Shown here one piece after another: positions 17,241-27,217 of a stretch of 64,000 bases of DNA (position 1 is its first letter; each line of letters begins with the position of its first letter). The position numbers and the translations under genes were made by a program. The notes below the pieces were generated by a model, which did no database searches, had not been told where the DNA came from, and worked only from the letters and a program-made list of their open reading frames with translations. Source of the DNA: Komagataella phaffii GS115 (lineage: Eukaryota > Ascomycota > Pichiomycetes > Pichiales > Pichiaceae); assembly GCF_000027005.1 (NCBI RefSeq), contig NC_012965.1:1165001-1229000 (forward strand). Reading direction: 5' to 3'.

Positions 17241-18269
17241 ATGAGCATGTTTAAGATCCCTAAGTTAGTGTTATCTCAAGGATTTCCAAGCCTAAATAGA
17301 AAACTAGCTCAGACTACCAAACCTCCAAGGTCCTTAATCTCCATCTTGGAACTAAGTAACCAAGAACTAAGTTCATTGGTTGAAAGAGCAGCATACCACA
17401 AGACACAATATAAGTCAGGCAAAATCTCCTCTCAGGTATCACCGTCGCTGTTTGGAAAAGTTGCAGCCCTTCTTTTTACAAAAAGATCCACTAGAACAAG
17501 AATATCCAGCGAGGGAGCAGCAGTGTATTTCGGGGCACACCCCATGTTTCTAGGTAAGGATGATATTCAGCTTGGAGTCAACGAGTCCTTCTATGACACT
17601 ACGAAAGTGATCTCCTCTATGACGTCTTGTATCTTTGCCCGTGTTGATAAACATTCTCAAATCCAAGAACTTGCTCAACATTCCACAGTGCCTATCATAA
17701 ATTCTTTGTGTGATAGATTCCACCCATTGCAGGCTATTACAGATATTCTGACCATTCGTGAGGCATTCGGCTTCACCAAAGGTCTAAAGTTGGCTTGGGT
17801 AGGTGATTCCAACAATGTCATCAATGATCTTGCAATCGCAGCCATTCGTTCTGGAATTAACGTTTCAATTGCCATTCCTCAAGGAATAGAAATGGATGAG
17901 GAAATTATTTCCAAAGGCCAACAGATTGCACAGGAAACAGACACTGTTTTGGAAGTTACTCATGACCCAAAGAAGGCTGTCAAAGATGCCAATGTCCTTG
18001 TCACAGACACCTTTGTCTCTATGGGACAAGAAGCAGAATCCAAGGCAAAATTGGCTCAATTTCAAGGTTTTCAAATCTCTAGTGACTTGGCTTCAGGTGC
18101 TGCCCCGGATTGGAAATTCATGCACTGCTTGCCGCGTCATAAAGAGGAAGTGACCGACGAAGTTTTCTACTCTGACCGTTCTTTGGTGTTCCCCGAGGCC
18201 GAGAACCGATTGTACGCTGCCATTGCTGCCCTTGAAGGATTCGTTATCAACGAAGGTCGTTTGGTATAA
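17241..18269 (+). CDS. ARG3: ornithine carbamoyltransferase
   Basis: Converts ornithine and carbamoyl phosphate to citrulline in arginine synthesis. The 342-residue protein has the carbamoyl-phosphate motif STRTR (about 83-87), HPLQ (about 161-164), the ornithine-loop TDTFVSMG (about 255-262) and catalytic HCLP (about 295-298). The first 30 residues are rich in Lys and Arg with no acidic residue (MFKIPKLVLS, then LNRKLAQTTKPPR), which looks like a mitochondrial presequence. The S. cerevisiae enzyme is cytosolic and lacks this. The start is the first ATG, and a second ATG two codons later would give nearly the same protein. Divergent from TRL1. ARG3 is a familiar auxotrophic marker locus in Komagataella. 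Confidence 0.95.
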   Translation: MSMFKIPKLVLSQGFPSLNRKLAQTTKPPRSLISILELSNQELSSLVERAAYHKTQYKSGKISSQVSPSLFGKVAALLFTKRSTRTRISSEGAAVYFGAHPMFLGKDDIQLGVNESFYDTTKVISSMTSCIFARVDKHSQIQELAQHSTVPIINSLCDRFHPLQAITDILTIREAFGFTKGLKLAWVGDSNNVINDLAIAAIRSGINVSIAIPQGIEMDEEIISKGQQIAQETDTVLEVTHDPKKAVKDANVLVTDTFVSMGQEAESKAKLAQFQGFQISSDLASGAAPDWKFMHCLPRHKEEVTDEVFYSDRSLVFPEAENRLYAAIAALEGFVINEGRLV

Positions 18270-18529
18270 ATAAATTACACGGATTTATGCTTGATCACAT
18301 GACCAATCATAACTAGGCGGACCATGCTGCCTCCTGCAAAGGTTCTCGTTCCCAATTTCTTAAAGTCTTATGTAATCAACCTGTATTTTCTTGCTTGACG
18401 CGCCCCAAAGAAATCAAAACAATCCCCTTCGAAACATTGTTAACTTTGAATTAACTCCTCAATAGTTCCTGAAAACAGCTTTCTCTGGTCGCACGGTCTG
18501 GTTCCCCTTTGCATAATCATCTTTGACTT

Positions 18530-20755
18530 ATGCTAGACAAAAATAGAATCTTGCGAATCCGCAAGAAGAAAGATGGCTCCGTGAATGACGCCTCTAACTC
18601 AAGAAAGCGTTCCCTTCAGTCACCCACAACAAGCATAACAAGTTTCACATCGACTCCGCTGCCATCAAGCAAATCGGGATATTTTAACGAAAGTAACGAA
18701 AACAAAAAACCTCTGTTGAAACGAAGCACTGGATCATTATTACTTTCGGCCCATCGTAAATCTCAATCTGAAGAGGATGAAGCCGATAGGAATGATAACC
18801 TACTCAACACGACAACGTTCAACTCTGTTAAGCCACTTCCTTCTGCTTTTCAATCTACAGGTTTATTAAGCAAGAAGAATGCGGGCCCCATCCAAGCGTC
18901 TAAGACTATGCCCGAGACGCCTTGCAAAAAGATACGACAGCCGTTGAAACCTCTTGTAACAAACACAACTCCTTTTGCACAGTCGCATGTGAATTCAACC
19001 TCTTCTTCTAACTCTTCTGGATCGGGTCGTAGATCGAAGCTAAAGAAGGTGGTAAATACCTCTGATTTACAAAGCTGTATCCTACGGTTTGCCGACGAAT
19101 TTGATGATTTCTACAATGGTGAAAACAACAGTTCAATTTTCAGGGAGAGAGACATGGATGAAGATCATGAGGATGAGGACATTGATTTGAGCAATTTGGA
19201 CGACGAGCATTTTACAGGGTTTCAAGGCTTTGATGCGCTGGATAATTTTCCGCCTACCCCTACCAAGTTGCATCAATCCAGCAGTAAAAAAATGCCATTG
19301 GGAGTTACTTTAATGAAACGCAACAATATGAACTCCAAGAACAGTCCCAGTGTAGCCGACAGAACCAACATTAGCATGAATGGTGATACCACTCCACGAA
19401 CCCCAATTGAACCTCTTTTCAACACAACGATAGACAGCTTCGGAACTTATAACACAACCAACCCCACACCTATGGTCCAGAGAAATATGAATCCTAATCA
19501 ATATAAATCTGAACAGCTGCCACACTCTTATAATGACTTTACGAATGAATTTTTCACCCAACAAACACAGACTTCTGTGGCTATGGATGAGCATCTCTTT
19601 AGCCGGTTTAAAAATGGTTCTGTTGTTGGCTCTGGCGAGTTTTCAATCGTCTACGAAGTACAATATCAGGGAGTCAAATATGCTGTTAAGAGAAATAAAA
19701 ACAAGCTGGCTGGTCCCAAAAGCCGTTTACGAAGGTTAGAGGAGGTGGAAATTTTGCAGACTTTGCAACGTAATGTACCTGATGACTATGAAGGCTCTGA
19801 ATACACGTTACAATTCATTGATTCTTGGGAGTATCAAAACTACCTCTACATTATGACAGAATATTGTGAGAATGGATCTCTGGATAGATTCCTCTTAGAA
19901 AATGGCAAAATTACTAGGTTGGATGAATGGAGAGTGTGGAAAATTTTAGTTGAAATACTAATGGGTCTACGATACATTCATAATAGTGGGATTCTTCATC
20001 TAGATCTGAAACCTGCTAATATATTTATAACATTTGAGGGATGCTTGAAAATTGGTGATTTCGGAATGGCTTCCAAACTACCGATTCCTCCTTTTTTTGA
20101 AAGAGAAGGAGATAGAGAGTACATTGCTCCAGAGATAATATCAAATCAAATTTACGATAAGCCAGCAGATATATTCTCTGTTGGACTTATCATGGTCGAA
20201 ATTGCTGCCAATATCATATTACCGGACAACGGATTGAGTTGGCACAAGCTTCGTTCAGGGGATCTTTCTGATGCCGGTAAGCTGTCATCTACCGACCTCA
20301 ACAGGCAACTTCTTCAATTTCAGAAAGATCATACGACACCAAACACATCCATAATGTCCTCAGTTTTCACTCATGATAACAATAGCGGCAGTTCATTTTT
20401 AAACCATCCAACATCGGCAGCCACTACTTCATCGTCTGGTACGACAAACACGACATATTCTTCCAAAGTAAAGTCAAAGCTTGGTGTCCCGCCATGGGCT
20501 CCAGAGTTTTTAGTAGATGGCGAAGGTATTCTAGATACCTTAGTGAAAATGATGATTAATCCGAACCCAAGCATGAGGCCTGACGCTAATGTTATTCTGA
20601 ACACATTTGAATGTCAATTAGTAGAGCTTCGAAGAAAGAGTGGAGCTGTTGTATATGAAGGTGACTTCGGCCCTTATCCGGATGAACAGGAACTTAAGCT
20701 AGAACAACAACTTAGCTTACAATCTAGGGAGTACCCAATGATAAAACATTTGTAA
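18530..20755 (+). CDS. SWE1: Wee1-type inhibitory kinase of Cdc28/Cdk1
   Basis: A 741-residue kinase that phosphorylates the inhibitory tyrosine of Cdc28 and delays mitosis in the morphogenesis checkpoint. The N-terminal half (about 1-350) is disordered and rich in Ser, Thr and SP/TP sites, including acidic EDHEDEDIDLSNLDDE. The kinase domain begins at FKNGSVVGSGEFSIVYEVQ (glycine loop). It has the ATP lysine in KYAVKRNK, the catalytic loop HLDLKPAN, DFGMASKLPI and the YIAPEII segment. The closing lobe includes WAPEFLVDGEGILDTLVKMM and the NPSMRP motif. A low-complexity Ser/Thr/Asn insert of about 60 residues splits the C-lobe. LDLKPAN together with the long regulatory N-terminus fits the Wee1 group. 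The start is the first ATG. Confidence 0.92.
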   Translation: MLDKNRILRIRKKKDGSVNDASNSRKRSLQSPTTSITSFTSTPLPSSKSGYFNESNENKKPLLKRSTGSLLLSAHRKSQSEEDEADRNDNLLNTTTFNSVKPLPSAFQSTGLLSKKNAGPIQASKTMPETPCKKIRQPLKPLVTNTTPFAQSHVNSTSSSNSSGSGRRSKLKKVVNTSDLQSCILRFADEFDDFYNGENNSSIFRERDMDEDHEDEDIDLSNLDDEHFTGFQGFDALDNFPPTPTKLHQSSSKKMPLGVTLMKRNNMNSKNSPSVADRTNISMNGDTTPRTPIEPLFNTTIDSFGTYNTTNPTPMVQRNMNPNQYKSEQLPHSYNDFTNEFFTQQTQTSVAMDEHLFSRFKNGSVVGSGEFSIVYEVQYQGVKYAVKRNKNKLAGPKSRLRRLEEVEILQTLQRNVPDDYEGSEYTLQFIDSWEYQNYLYIMTEYCENGSLDRFLLENGKITRLDEWRVWKILVEILMGLRYIHNSGILHLDLKPANIFITFEGCLKIGDFGMASKLPIPPFFEREGDREYIAPEIISNQIYDKPADIFSVGLIMVEIAANIILPDNGLSWHKLRSGDLSDAGKLSSTDLNRQLLQFQKDHTTPNTSIMSSVFTHDNNSGSSFLNHPTSAATTSSSGTTNTTYSSKVKSKLGVPPWAPEFLVDGEGILDTLVKMMINPNPSMRPDANVILNTFECQLVELRRKSGAVVYEGDFGPYPDEQELKLEQQLSLQSREYPMIKHL

Positions 20756-20884
20756 AGATACTATCAACTAGAAAACATGTTACTATCCATCAAAATACTA
20801 ACTAGCTAAAACACATTACCCTCACTAGAACCAGAAAGAGAAAACAAAAATAAAGAAATAAAAAAACATATACATAAACTGTAA

Positions 20885-22711
20885 TCAAACAACAATAGTA
20901 GGATATAAAGAACTGCCTTCTTTCATAGTCGTAGTAGCAGATTGTTCCACAGCCTTGGATTGCTTCAAAGCATCTTGAATGTACTCTTGAATGAGCTGTA
21001 CCAACTGCCTATGTTTAAGGAAATCGTTGATGTTGATATCTTCGGTTTCCTCATCGGAGGAGGTAGTAGATAGTTCAGAATCTTCAACATCTGAGGAACT
21101 CTCAGAACCATTAGCCTCGTTAATGTCAAGTTTGTCCAGCAATCCTGTCAAGTTTCGAAGAGTATTTACAGATGACTTCTGGTTCACACTGATACTGCTA
21201 TTCTTTGAGTTGGAATTAGTCTCATAACGGTTACTGATCTGGGGGTAGAACGAAGAATAGTTTCCTCCAGGGACATTAATAGTTGGATACAATGCTTGAT
21301 TGTGGGCGGCATGGTGGTGATCATCATGAACTTCAATGTAGTTCTCAGCATCAACATGAGCATTCTCGAGAGGCTGAGGATGTACGTGAGCTTGGTGATG
21401 AGCTGTATGATCCATGGTATTCGACAATTGATTAAAGAAACTATTAGCCTCAAAGAGTTCGTGTTGTGTTGGAATGTTGGAAACTTTGTTGGTAGGAGGA
21501 AAGCTTTGAGGTACTGGGAGAGACATGTGCTGATCCTGCAACGAACCATGATTAGAATGGTTGTAAGCAGAATGGCCGTGATAAGGCAGCCCTGGTTGCA
21601 AGTGTTGCTGTTGTTGTTGGAAAGGTTGGTTTGTAGGAATCATATTACCTAAGCTGTTCAGCTTGGTAGCAATATCACTATTGTACATGGGTTGAATCTT
21701 GGATCTCTTGATTTCCTCGTAGAATGTACCAAAATTTTGGGACAAAACATCATTGAATGCCCTCTTCCGAGAATCTGGGAAACTCATAGGAACCTTTTGA
21801 TGATGTACACTATATTCCGTAGGAGGAGTAATTTCTTGCAATTCATTGTCATCAGCATGGGTCTTAACATGTTTCTTAAGATCTTGAGGTCTCTTGAATT
21901 TCTTGTTACATAGATTGCAACCAAAAGGCTTTAAGGGAACGTGAACTCTCAAGTGAGAAGTGATATGGTCTCTCTTAACAGTGGAGACGTCACAACCGTC
22001 CCATTTACAGTTCAAAGACAAGTTCTTGTTGCACTTGCGTCCCACATGGAAGTCACATAGATGTTGGTATAAGACCTTGGCATCGTCAAAAACTAAAGGA
22101 CATTCTTCCCACTTGCACTGGAATGGCCCATTTGAGTCGTCTAGTTTCTGCTTGCGGGGTTTTCTCTTTCCTACCCCTGTAGCCATTAACGAGGAGGTTT
22201 GGACTGTAAATGGAGTAGTATTCATAGAGGATGCCCTGGGACGCTGCGAGTCATATGAGTTCCAAGGAGCGTTCAAATCATTTCCATCCAAGGGATACAA
22301 GTTTTGGTGGGTGGGGTGGTTGAACTGCTGATTCTGATTGTGGGCTTGAACATTTAGTAGGTCTGAGGAGAGAAGAGGACCTGTTGTTGTTGTCTGCCTA
22401 GGATGAAACTTCAAAGACGGAAACTCTGGTTTTTCCGGGGCGGCGGAGGGCGACTGGACAGAGGAGTCGGTGTATGAAGCAACTGAATTAGGAGAAGCGG
22501 ACTCGTTGTTGGACGAAGACGACGTAGCGGAAGCGTTAAAGTCGTGTTGAATTCCGTTCAACTTATTTGCTATTAAGGCTGTGTTGTTAGCAATGGAGGG
22601 GTTCAGGTAAGTTGTTGGGTGAACGTTAAAAGTTGTATTGGAAGTTCTTTGTTCATTGTCCGCTCTTGCAATATTTGAGGAGATTGATGGCAAGCCTGTG
22701 TTTCCAAACAT
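20885..22711 (-). CDS. RIM101: pH-response zinc-finger transcription factor Rim101/PacC
   Basis: A 608-residue factor of the ambient-pH pathway. In related fungi it is activated by C-terminal proteolysis at neutral to alkaline pH by the calpain-like protease Rim13, also encoded here (43055-45235). Three C2H2 fingers are contiguous: [16 protein letters not shown] (about 199-222), [18 protein letters not shown] (about 235-257) and [17 protein letters not shown] (about 265-281). The spacing and the finger-2 to finger-3 linker are typical of PacC. A Lys/Arg cluster (GKRKPRKQK) precedes finger 1. The tail has Gln- and His-rich stretches and a strongly acidic patch (about 545-575). The start is the first in-frame ATG. 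Confidence 0.92.
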   Translation of the reverse strand: MFGNTGLPSISSNIARADNEQRTSNTTFNVHPTTYLNPSIANNTALIANKLNGIQHDFNASATSSSSNNESASPNSVASYTDSSVQSPSAAPEKPEFPSLKFHPRQTTTTGPLLSSDLLNVQAHNQNQQFNHPTHQNLYPLDGNDLNAPWNSYDSQRPRASSMNTTPFTVQTSSLMATGVGKRKPRKQKLDDSNGPFQCKWEECPLVFDDAKVLYQHLCDFHVGRKCNKNLSLNCKWDGCDVSTVKRDHITSHLRVHVPLKPFGCNLCNKKFKRPQDLKKHVKTHADDNELQEITPPTEYSVHHQKVPMSFPDSRKRAFNDVLSQNFGTFYEEIKRSKIQPMYNSDIATKLNSLGNMIPTNQPFQQQQQHLQPGLPYHGHSAYNHSNHGSLQDQHMSLPVPQSFPPTNKVSNIPTQHELFEANSFFNQLSNTMDHTAHHQAHVHPQPLENAHVDAENYIEVHDDHHHAAHNQALYPTINVPGGNYSSFYPQISNRYETNSNSKNSSISVNQKSSVNTLRNLTGLLDKLDINEANGSESSSDVEDSELSTTSSDEETEDININDFLKHRQLVQLIQEYIQDALKQSKAVEQSATTTMKEGSSLYPTIVV

Positions 22712-22977
22712 GATCCTTTGGGGTTAAGAAATTTGTATTATTGAGGCTTGGAGGAAAAAAGTTAACGGTCATTAAAGTGGGCTATTTGTATTGACTGATG
22801 CCAAGATTCTGATACCAATTTTTGGTCAGTGCACGAGAGCGAAAAGTTTAAGGAATTAGTATTATATTATAGAAATTACGTAATTCAAGCTGGGAAACCC
22901 TGCAGGGTCGGCAAAAAAGACATGGTGAGTAACGGGGGAGAAAAATAAAAAGAAAAGAAGAGCGCTGGAAAGTATTT

Positions 22978-24177
22978 TTAGGCATTATTTCCTGGGGTCT
23001 CTAGATCAGACGGATCTAGGTCATTCTCTGGATTTGCCACACGAAGTACACGCCGCGTGTAGTCCCTATGGTCTGAGAAAGAACCCCTGGAATTGTTCAG
23101 ATTCATAAACATCTGACCTGGATCCAGCCTTTGGTCGACAATGTTGTCACTTTCTGCTATGTTGATGGGGACTAAAGTGTCACCATTGGATGCAGTATGA
23201 GTATGGAAATTGTTGTTTTTCTCTAGTGTACCGTTCTTGAGGTACATTAGAGACGAAATGTTGGATCCTGAAGCCGAGTCTGCTTCGTCTCCGTGTCTCT
23301 TGGAGTATCGCCTGTATAGTAGTAAACCTATGAGCAGAAGTAGAAGAATTACAACCACCGCAACGGCCACAAATGTGCCGGCCACTTTCCCTGTAGAATC
23401 CCAAAACGAGTTTGAGTTTGCGCTTCTTGAGCTGCTATCAGTGGCACTGTCTGTTGAAGTGTCTGTGGGGGTTGATGGAAAAGTTGAGATGTACTGTGTC
23501 GATACAATAAGCGTACGGTCTGTTCCACTGACGGTGGTCACTGAGTAAACGGTTGATATGGATGGCGGTGACGTAGTTGATGCTGTGGATGACGAAGTGC
23601 CAGATTCACTACTTGTTGAAGGGGATACGGAGCTTGATGACCTTGTGGAAGAACTTGAACTTGAGCTCGTTGTTGAACTTGTACTCGATGTAGAACTGGT
23701 GGAGCTAGTAGGGGAGCTCGAGGAACTAGAGGAACTAGAGGAAGTTGAAGAACTGGTTGTCCCGGATGAGCTCGTAGGATCGGACGAGGTAGTCCCATCA
23801 GTTTCGGTCTCGGAACTGACTGTAGTAGATGAGCTCGACGCCAACGTACTGGCGCCACTTCTCAATTGAATGTATCCGTAATAGCCGTTTCCAGCGCATT
23901 GTTCTATAGGATATCCGGGACAGCTGCTTGAACAGTCTGAAAGTGACGTTTGCTCACTCGGCGCAACGTTGGAGCAGAAACATTCACTACCTGACAAGAC
24001 AGCAAAATATGCTCCTTGGCCGTTACAGGTATCTCTGCAAAGACCATTTGATTGATACAAGGAATACGACGAATCGGAGCCGGTATTCTGTGTTGAACAA
24101 AAAGATAGGTCGGCGCTGGCTAGAGTCGCTTGAAGAATTACCGTTGTGGTAAATACCCAAATCAACTTCAACAACAT
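22978..24177 (-). CDS. WSC-family cell-wall integrity sensor
   Basis: A 399-residue type I membrane protein. A signal peptide (about 1-22) is followed by a cysteine-rich WSC domain (about 27-107) with paired cysteines in LCRDTCNGQGAYFAVLSGSECFC and CPGYPIEQCAGNGYYGYIQL. A long Ser/Thr-rich, probably O-mannosylated rod comes next (about 110-250). There is a membrane helix (about 265-290, VAVVVILLLLLIGLLLYRR) and a cytosolic tail with a terminal NPENDLDP segment resembling the Rom2-binding end of Wsc proteins. Such sensors report wall stress to Rho1, Pkc1 and the Slt2 MAP kinase. Whether it is the orthologue of Wsc1, Wsc2/3 or Wsc4 cannot be settled from this sequence, so no symbol is given. 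Codon use in the rod is strongly repetitive (TCT/AGT/ACT). Confidence 0.88.
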   Translation of the reverse strand: MLLKLIWVFTTTVILQATLASADLSFCSTQNTGSDSSYSLYQSNGLCRDTCNGQGAYFAVLSGSECFCSNVAPSEQTSLSDCSSSCPGYPIEQCAGNGYYGYIQLRSGASTLASSSSTTVSSETETDGTTSSDPTSSSGTTSSSTSSSSSSSSSSPTSSTSSTSSTSSTTSSSSSSSTRSSSSVSPSTSSESGTSSSTASTTSPPSISTVYSVTTVSGTDRTLIVSTQYISTFPSTPTDTSTDSATDSSSRSANSNSFWDSTGKVAGTFVAVAVVVILLLLLIGLLLYRRYSKRHGDEADSASGSNISSLMYLKNGTLEKNNNFHTHTASNGDTLVPINIAESDNIVDQRLDPGQMFMNLNNSRGSFSDHRDYTRRVLRVANPENDLDPSDLETPGNNA

Positions 24178-25010
24178 GCAGATTCAATAAAACTTCCTTC
24201 AAATTAGTAAAATCAGGGACGCCCAGGTAAGCTGTGATCTACTTGGAATCGGAGTCAAGAATCTCTGCGCAGTATCCTTTGAAAATGTAAAGTTGGACTG
24301 TCTTTGGTGAGAGGAGAGCGAAAGAAGGAGATAAATTTAGAGAGTTTTTAGGAGGCATTTTAGAAATAGGTTGTAGGTTGTCACCTGTCTTGTCAGGATA
24401 TCAATGCAGATTTAACTAGCAACAAGATTGGTATGTTTATTGTATATGTGTGGAAAGTAAGGTTACTTGTTGATATGACAACTGTAAACCTTTCTTCTAT
24501 GGATAAGGATTTTTCGATATTGTATGATTACTTCGGGTGAGGAGCGTATTAGAGTACTATATAGGCTTGCTGTTTTGTAAGGGCTTTTTGATATTTTAAG
24601 CTTCTAAAAGTGATCAATTTGTTTTTCCGAACAGTTGTCAATTCTTACCTCCAGTGATGCTGTACTAATTCTTCTCAAACTAGAAGTTTGTATAGTGGTC
24701 AGTTCTATCGTATCCTTTTTACAGAGGGGACAGTCGTTCCGGAGAGAACAGATTATGGGAGCACATTCGCGCCCGTGTAGGTTTATGGCAATGTCCACGA
24801 GTCATTTCTAGCAATGTGACATGGAATCCGATGCCGGATTGGGCAGTCATCCCAGGAGGTGCCCGGCGCTGCATTAACCTACTTGGGTAAGCTCGGTATT
24901 TGTTTTTCGAAATTGTACATAGTATAAAATAATACACAAAAGATTAGACATCTATTAATAAGGGACAGAAAATTAGGTCCTCTTGGATGTTAAAACTGAG
25001 ATGCCGGCAA
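24178..25010. other. 833-bp gap between the CRP1-like gene end and the WSC gene start
   Basis: This should contain the 3' end of the CRP1-like gene and the WSC promoter. The part at about 24600-24890 is richer in G+C and contains minus-strand frames with RING-like cysteine patterns (see the pseudogene entry) and two adjacent small inverted repeats (AATCCG/CGGATT at 24825-24840, GGGCA/TGCCC just after). The rest (24178-24600) is AT-rich and featureless to me. Confidence 0.5.
24604..24856 (-). pseudogene. possible decayed RING-finger fragment
   Basis: On the minus strand, three overlapping frames together resemble a RING-H2 finger. One frame has WDDCPI (24856 downward). A second has GIGFHVTLLEMTRGHCH. 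A third has NLHGREC, then CSLRNDCPLCKKD, with the typical C-x10-C-x2-C spacing, ending at a stop at 24604. No single frame has both a start and the whole pattern. The third is preceded by TGA and has no ATG, and the histidine-to-cysteine spacing is one residue too long. It could be a relic gene, a badly sequenced small gene, or chance. No function is assigned. Confidence 0.25.
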
Positions 25011-25916
25011 TCAGGAGAAAATCTTCTTGAGCTTGGCAGCAAATCCCTTCTTCTTCTTTTGCTTCTTGTCGTCCTGCTTTTCAGCAGCCTTCTTCGATGG
25101 AGTGGTAGTCTCTGGAGCAGTTTTGGAGGCTGGTTCCTCAGAAACCTCAGGAACTTTGGCGTCCACAGCAGCTACATCTTCAGCTGGAGTGTCTTTGATC
25201 TTGTCTCCAGCAACTTCGTCGGATGGAACGAGACGGTCAGGGTTTATCTCAGTGGCAGCCTTTCCTTCAGGCTCAGTGTCAGGTTTAAGGTCTTCGGAGG
25301 TCTTCTTCTTGACTAGCTTCTTCACCTTCTTAACCTTCTTGCCATTGGTGACTGGCTCTTCCTGGTTCAAAGTCTTGGGGTCAACGTCGGAGACTTCATT
25401 GAAAGCAGCAACGGCACTAGGGTCCTCAGGGATAACAACGTCATTGGCGACAGGTGCAGATGCAGGCTCCTCTTTGTTCAAGGACTTGGGGTCAACTGTA
25501 GAAACCTCCTTGAATGCTGCAATTGATCCAGGATTCTGTGGAACAACTATTCCAGGTTCTCCTAAAGTCTTCTGGATTCCCTCTTCAGAAGGCATCACAG
25601 TGGTCTTAAGACCACCAGATTCAGGAATAGCGCCGCCGGCGACAGAAACATTGTCGTCCAGGTCTTCAGCTGTGAAATAGTTATTTCTGATTGAAGGGTC
25701 ATTTCCATCGCTTTTTGCACTTCCCAACACGAGCCATTCGCCATCTACAACGTACTTGTAACTAACGGGGGGAGTGTCCTTGGGGAATGGGACGGTCAAC
25801 TCAAACGATTGGTCAGCCTTTTTGACTAATGGAAGGGTTTTTTGCCAGTTATCAAAGGTTCCGGTGACAATTACCTCATTGGGGCCAGCAGGCCATGTAA
25901 AAGTGAATGAAGCCAT
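25011..25916 (-). CDS. Crp1/Mdg1-like protein with glycogen-binding (CBM48) domain
   Basis: A 301-residue protein beginning with an AMPK-beta-type carbohydrate-binding fold: FTFTWPAGPNEVIVTGTFDN (about 3-22), then WQKTLPLVKK and YKYVVDGEWLV (about 51-61). This matches yeast Crp1 and Mdg1. Crp1 binds cruciform DNA in vitro and Mdg1 was found as a suppressor in the pheromone pathway. The rest is Glu/Pro/Lys-rich and disordered, with a tandem duplication (AAFKEVSTVDPKSLNKEEP and AAFNEVSDVDPKTLNQEEP). It ends in a polybasic KKQKKKKGFAAKLKKIFS that could bind membrane or nucleic acid. The start is the ATG giving MASFTFTWP. The open frame extends 70 codons upstream from a non-ATG codon and looks non-coding. 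Crp1 and Mdg1 are duplicates in S. cerevisiae, so no symbol is given. Confidence 0.85.
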   Translation of the reverse strand: MASFTFTWPAGPNEVIVTGTFDNWQKTLPLVKKADQSFELTVPFPKDTPPVSYKYVVDGEWLVLGSAKSDGNDPSIRNNYFTAEDLDDNVSVAGGAIPESGGLKTTVMPSEEGIQKTLGEPGIVVPQNPGSIAAFKEVSTVDPKSLNKEEPASAPVANDVVIPEDPSAVAAFNEVSDVDPKTLNQEEPVTNGKKVKKVKKLVKKKTSEDLKPDTEPEGKAATEINPDRLVPSDEVAGDKIKDTPAEDVAAVDAKVPEVSEEPASKTAPETTTPSKKAAEKQDDKKQKKKKGFAAKLKKIFS

Positions 25917-26677
25917 TATATTTAGTTTCTTGGTGTTGTTTAGAAAGGAAAAGATACTTTTGGCTTTGAAGGAGAAGATGGCTAAGTATATTGCTGGCTG
26001 GTTTGGTCGGTGCACTATTTTCTTATTGTTGTGGAAAACAATAGGTTTCCAACTGATAGTCGTGCATGAATTGATTATACTGCACCCTAGCAGGTATACC
26101 CCATACGGTGCAAGTGATAAAGACAACCGCAGTCAGGAACCACCTGCTTGATTGAGCTATCAGACAAAAGCCGTAAACCATGTATTTTCGATATACGGAT
26201 AGTGGGCGAATTGCTATTCTGCACTGAAAATGTCACTTGATTGGCGTAAAAAGCAATTACAGGGTTCTGTTGAAGATTTTGAATATTCATAACCTGCTAA
26301 TTTTTTCAGTTAGCAGTTATATTTTGACGTTTCAGTTGACTGTCAATTAATAGCAAACTTCAACTCAAGCTCACAGTGTTCTTTTCCACTTTTGATGCCA
26401 ATTTATGAGCGCAGAGATGTTCACGGGTTCTTTAACATCCAGAGCGGACGTTACTTGCACAAATGGGCCTTCTGGCGTGAAACATTGGAAACAGTAGTAG
26501 GTCAGATTTGTTTCTCTTGTGAAACTTAAATAGATCTATCCCTTCTTACTAATTTTATGCTTCTGGGGTAAAATTAGATGGTCGTGTGTAAACCAACTCC
26601 ACTTTCTTTCACCTCTCATCACTCATCGAGCGGCCTTACTATAAAGGCAATCCCAATTATATAGATTGCAACAAAAA
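25917..26677. other. 761-bp divergent intergenic region (CRP1-like / YPI1)
   Basis: Upstream region of both flanking genes. AT-rich, with a TATA-like element 38 bp before YPI1. No gene or RNA is recognised. A short minus-strand frame near 26087-26290 has no protein-like character. Confidence 0.5.
26640..26646 (+). promoter_or_regulatory. TATA-like element before YPI1
   Basis: TATAAAG lies 38 bp upstream of the YPI1 ATG. This is closer than many yeast TATA boxes, so the call is tentative. Confidence 0.3.
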
Positions 26678-27127
26678 ATGGTTGTCCATGGAATAGGAAC
26701 AGCATCCACCGTTGTAACCGAGAGGGAAGAATCCGGGGAAATACGATTAGTAGGGTCTCCGCCTCCCGAAACTGTTGAAGAAGAACCTACAACCTCTACA
26801 AAGACTCGTAGAGGAGTGAAATGGCAAGAGGGCACTGTGGATAACGAGCATCTCAACAGAAAGAAGTCAAAGATCTGCTGTATATTTCACCCGCAGAGAT
26901 CGTTTGATGACGAAGATTGTTCATGTCATTCCGAATCCGGATCTGGATCTGACTCGGACTCGGACTCTGACTCCAATATCGAAGGCAACCCCGGCTCCAA
27001 CTCAAACGGTAAACCAAAAAGAAAACAAAAGAAAAATTCGAAGGAGAGTACAGTGAGATCTTCAAGCCCTAATGCTTACGAGAAACAACCAAAATATCCC
27101 CACAAACACAGTGTACATAAACAGTAA
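26678..27127 (+). CDS. YPI1: type 1 protein phosphatase regulator Ypi1
   Basis: A 149-residue, largely disordered protein of the PPP1R11 (inhibitor-3) family. Ypi1 binds the phosphatase Glc7 with Sds22 and helps its maturation and nuclear function. The conserved core [20 protein letters not shown] (about 44-63) contains the RVxF-like VKW docking site, followed by [13 protein letters not shown] with the family's paired cysteines. An acidic Ser/Asp repeat ([14 protein letters not shown]) and a basic tail follow. The start is the ATG giving MVVHG, 38 bp after a TATA-like element. An upstream in-frame TTG is ignored. YPI1 also lies next to NIC96 in S. cerevisiae (YFR003C/YFR002W); here one gene separates them. 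Confidence 0.92.
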   Translation: MVVHGIGTASTVVTEREESGEIRLVGSPPPETVEEEPTTSTKTRRGVKWQEGTVDNEHLNRKKSKICCIFHPQRSFDDEDCSCHSESGSGSDSDSDSDSNIEGNPGSNSNGKPKRKQKKNSKESTVRSSSPNAYEKQPKYPHKHSVHKQ

Positions 27128-27217
27128 TGAAATAGTATCATGATTAGGTAATAGTATTTGTATTGTATTACGTAACTTCTTATTATTTTCGTATGTTTAA
27201 TCTTGACCATAAGTCAT

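Noticed and set aside
21296..21652. Plus-strand frames opposite RIM101
   Set aside because: Shadows produced by His- and Gln-rich codons of RIM101 on the other strand.
23558..23869. Acidic plus-strand frame opposite the WSC gene
   Set aside because: A Val/Glu/Leu repeat frame produced by the Ser/Thr codon repeats of the WSC rod.
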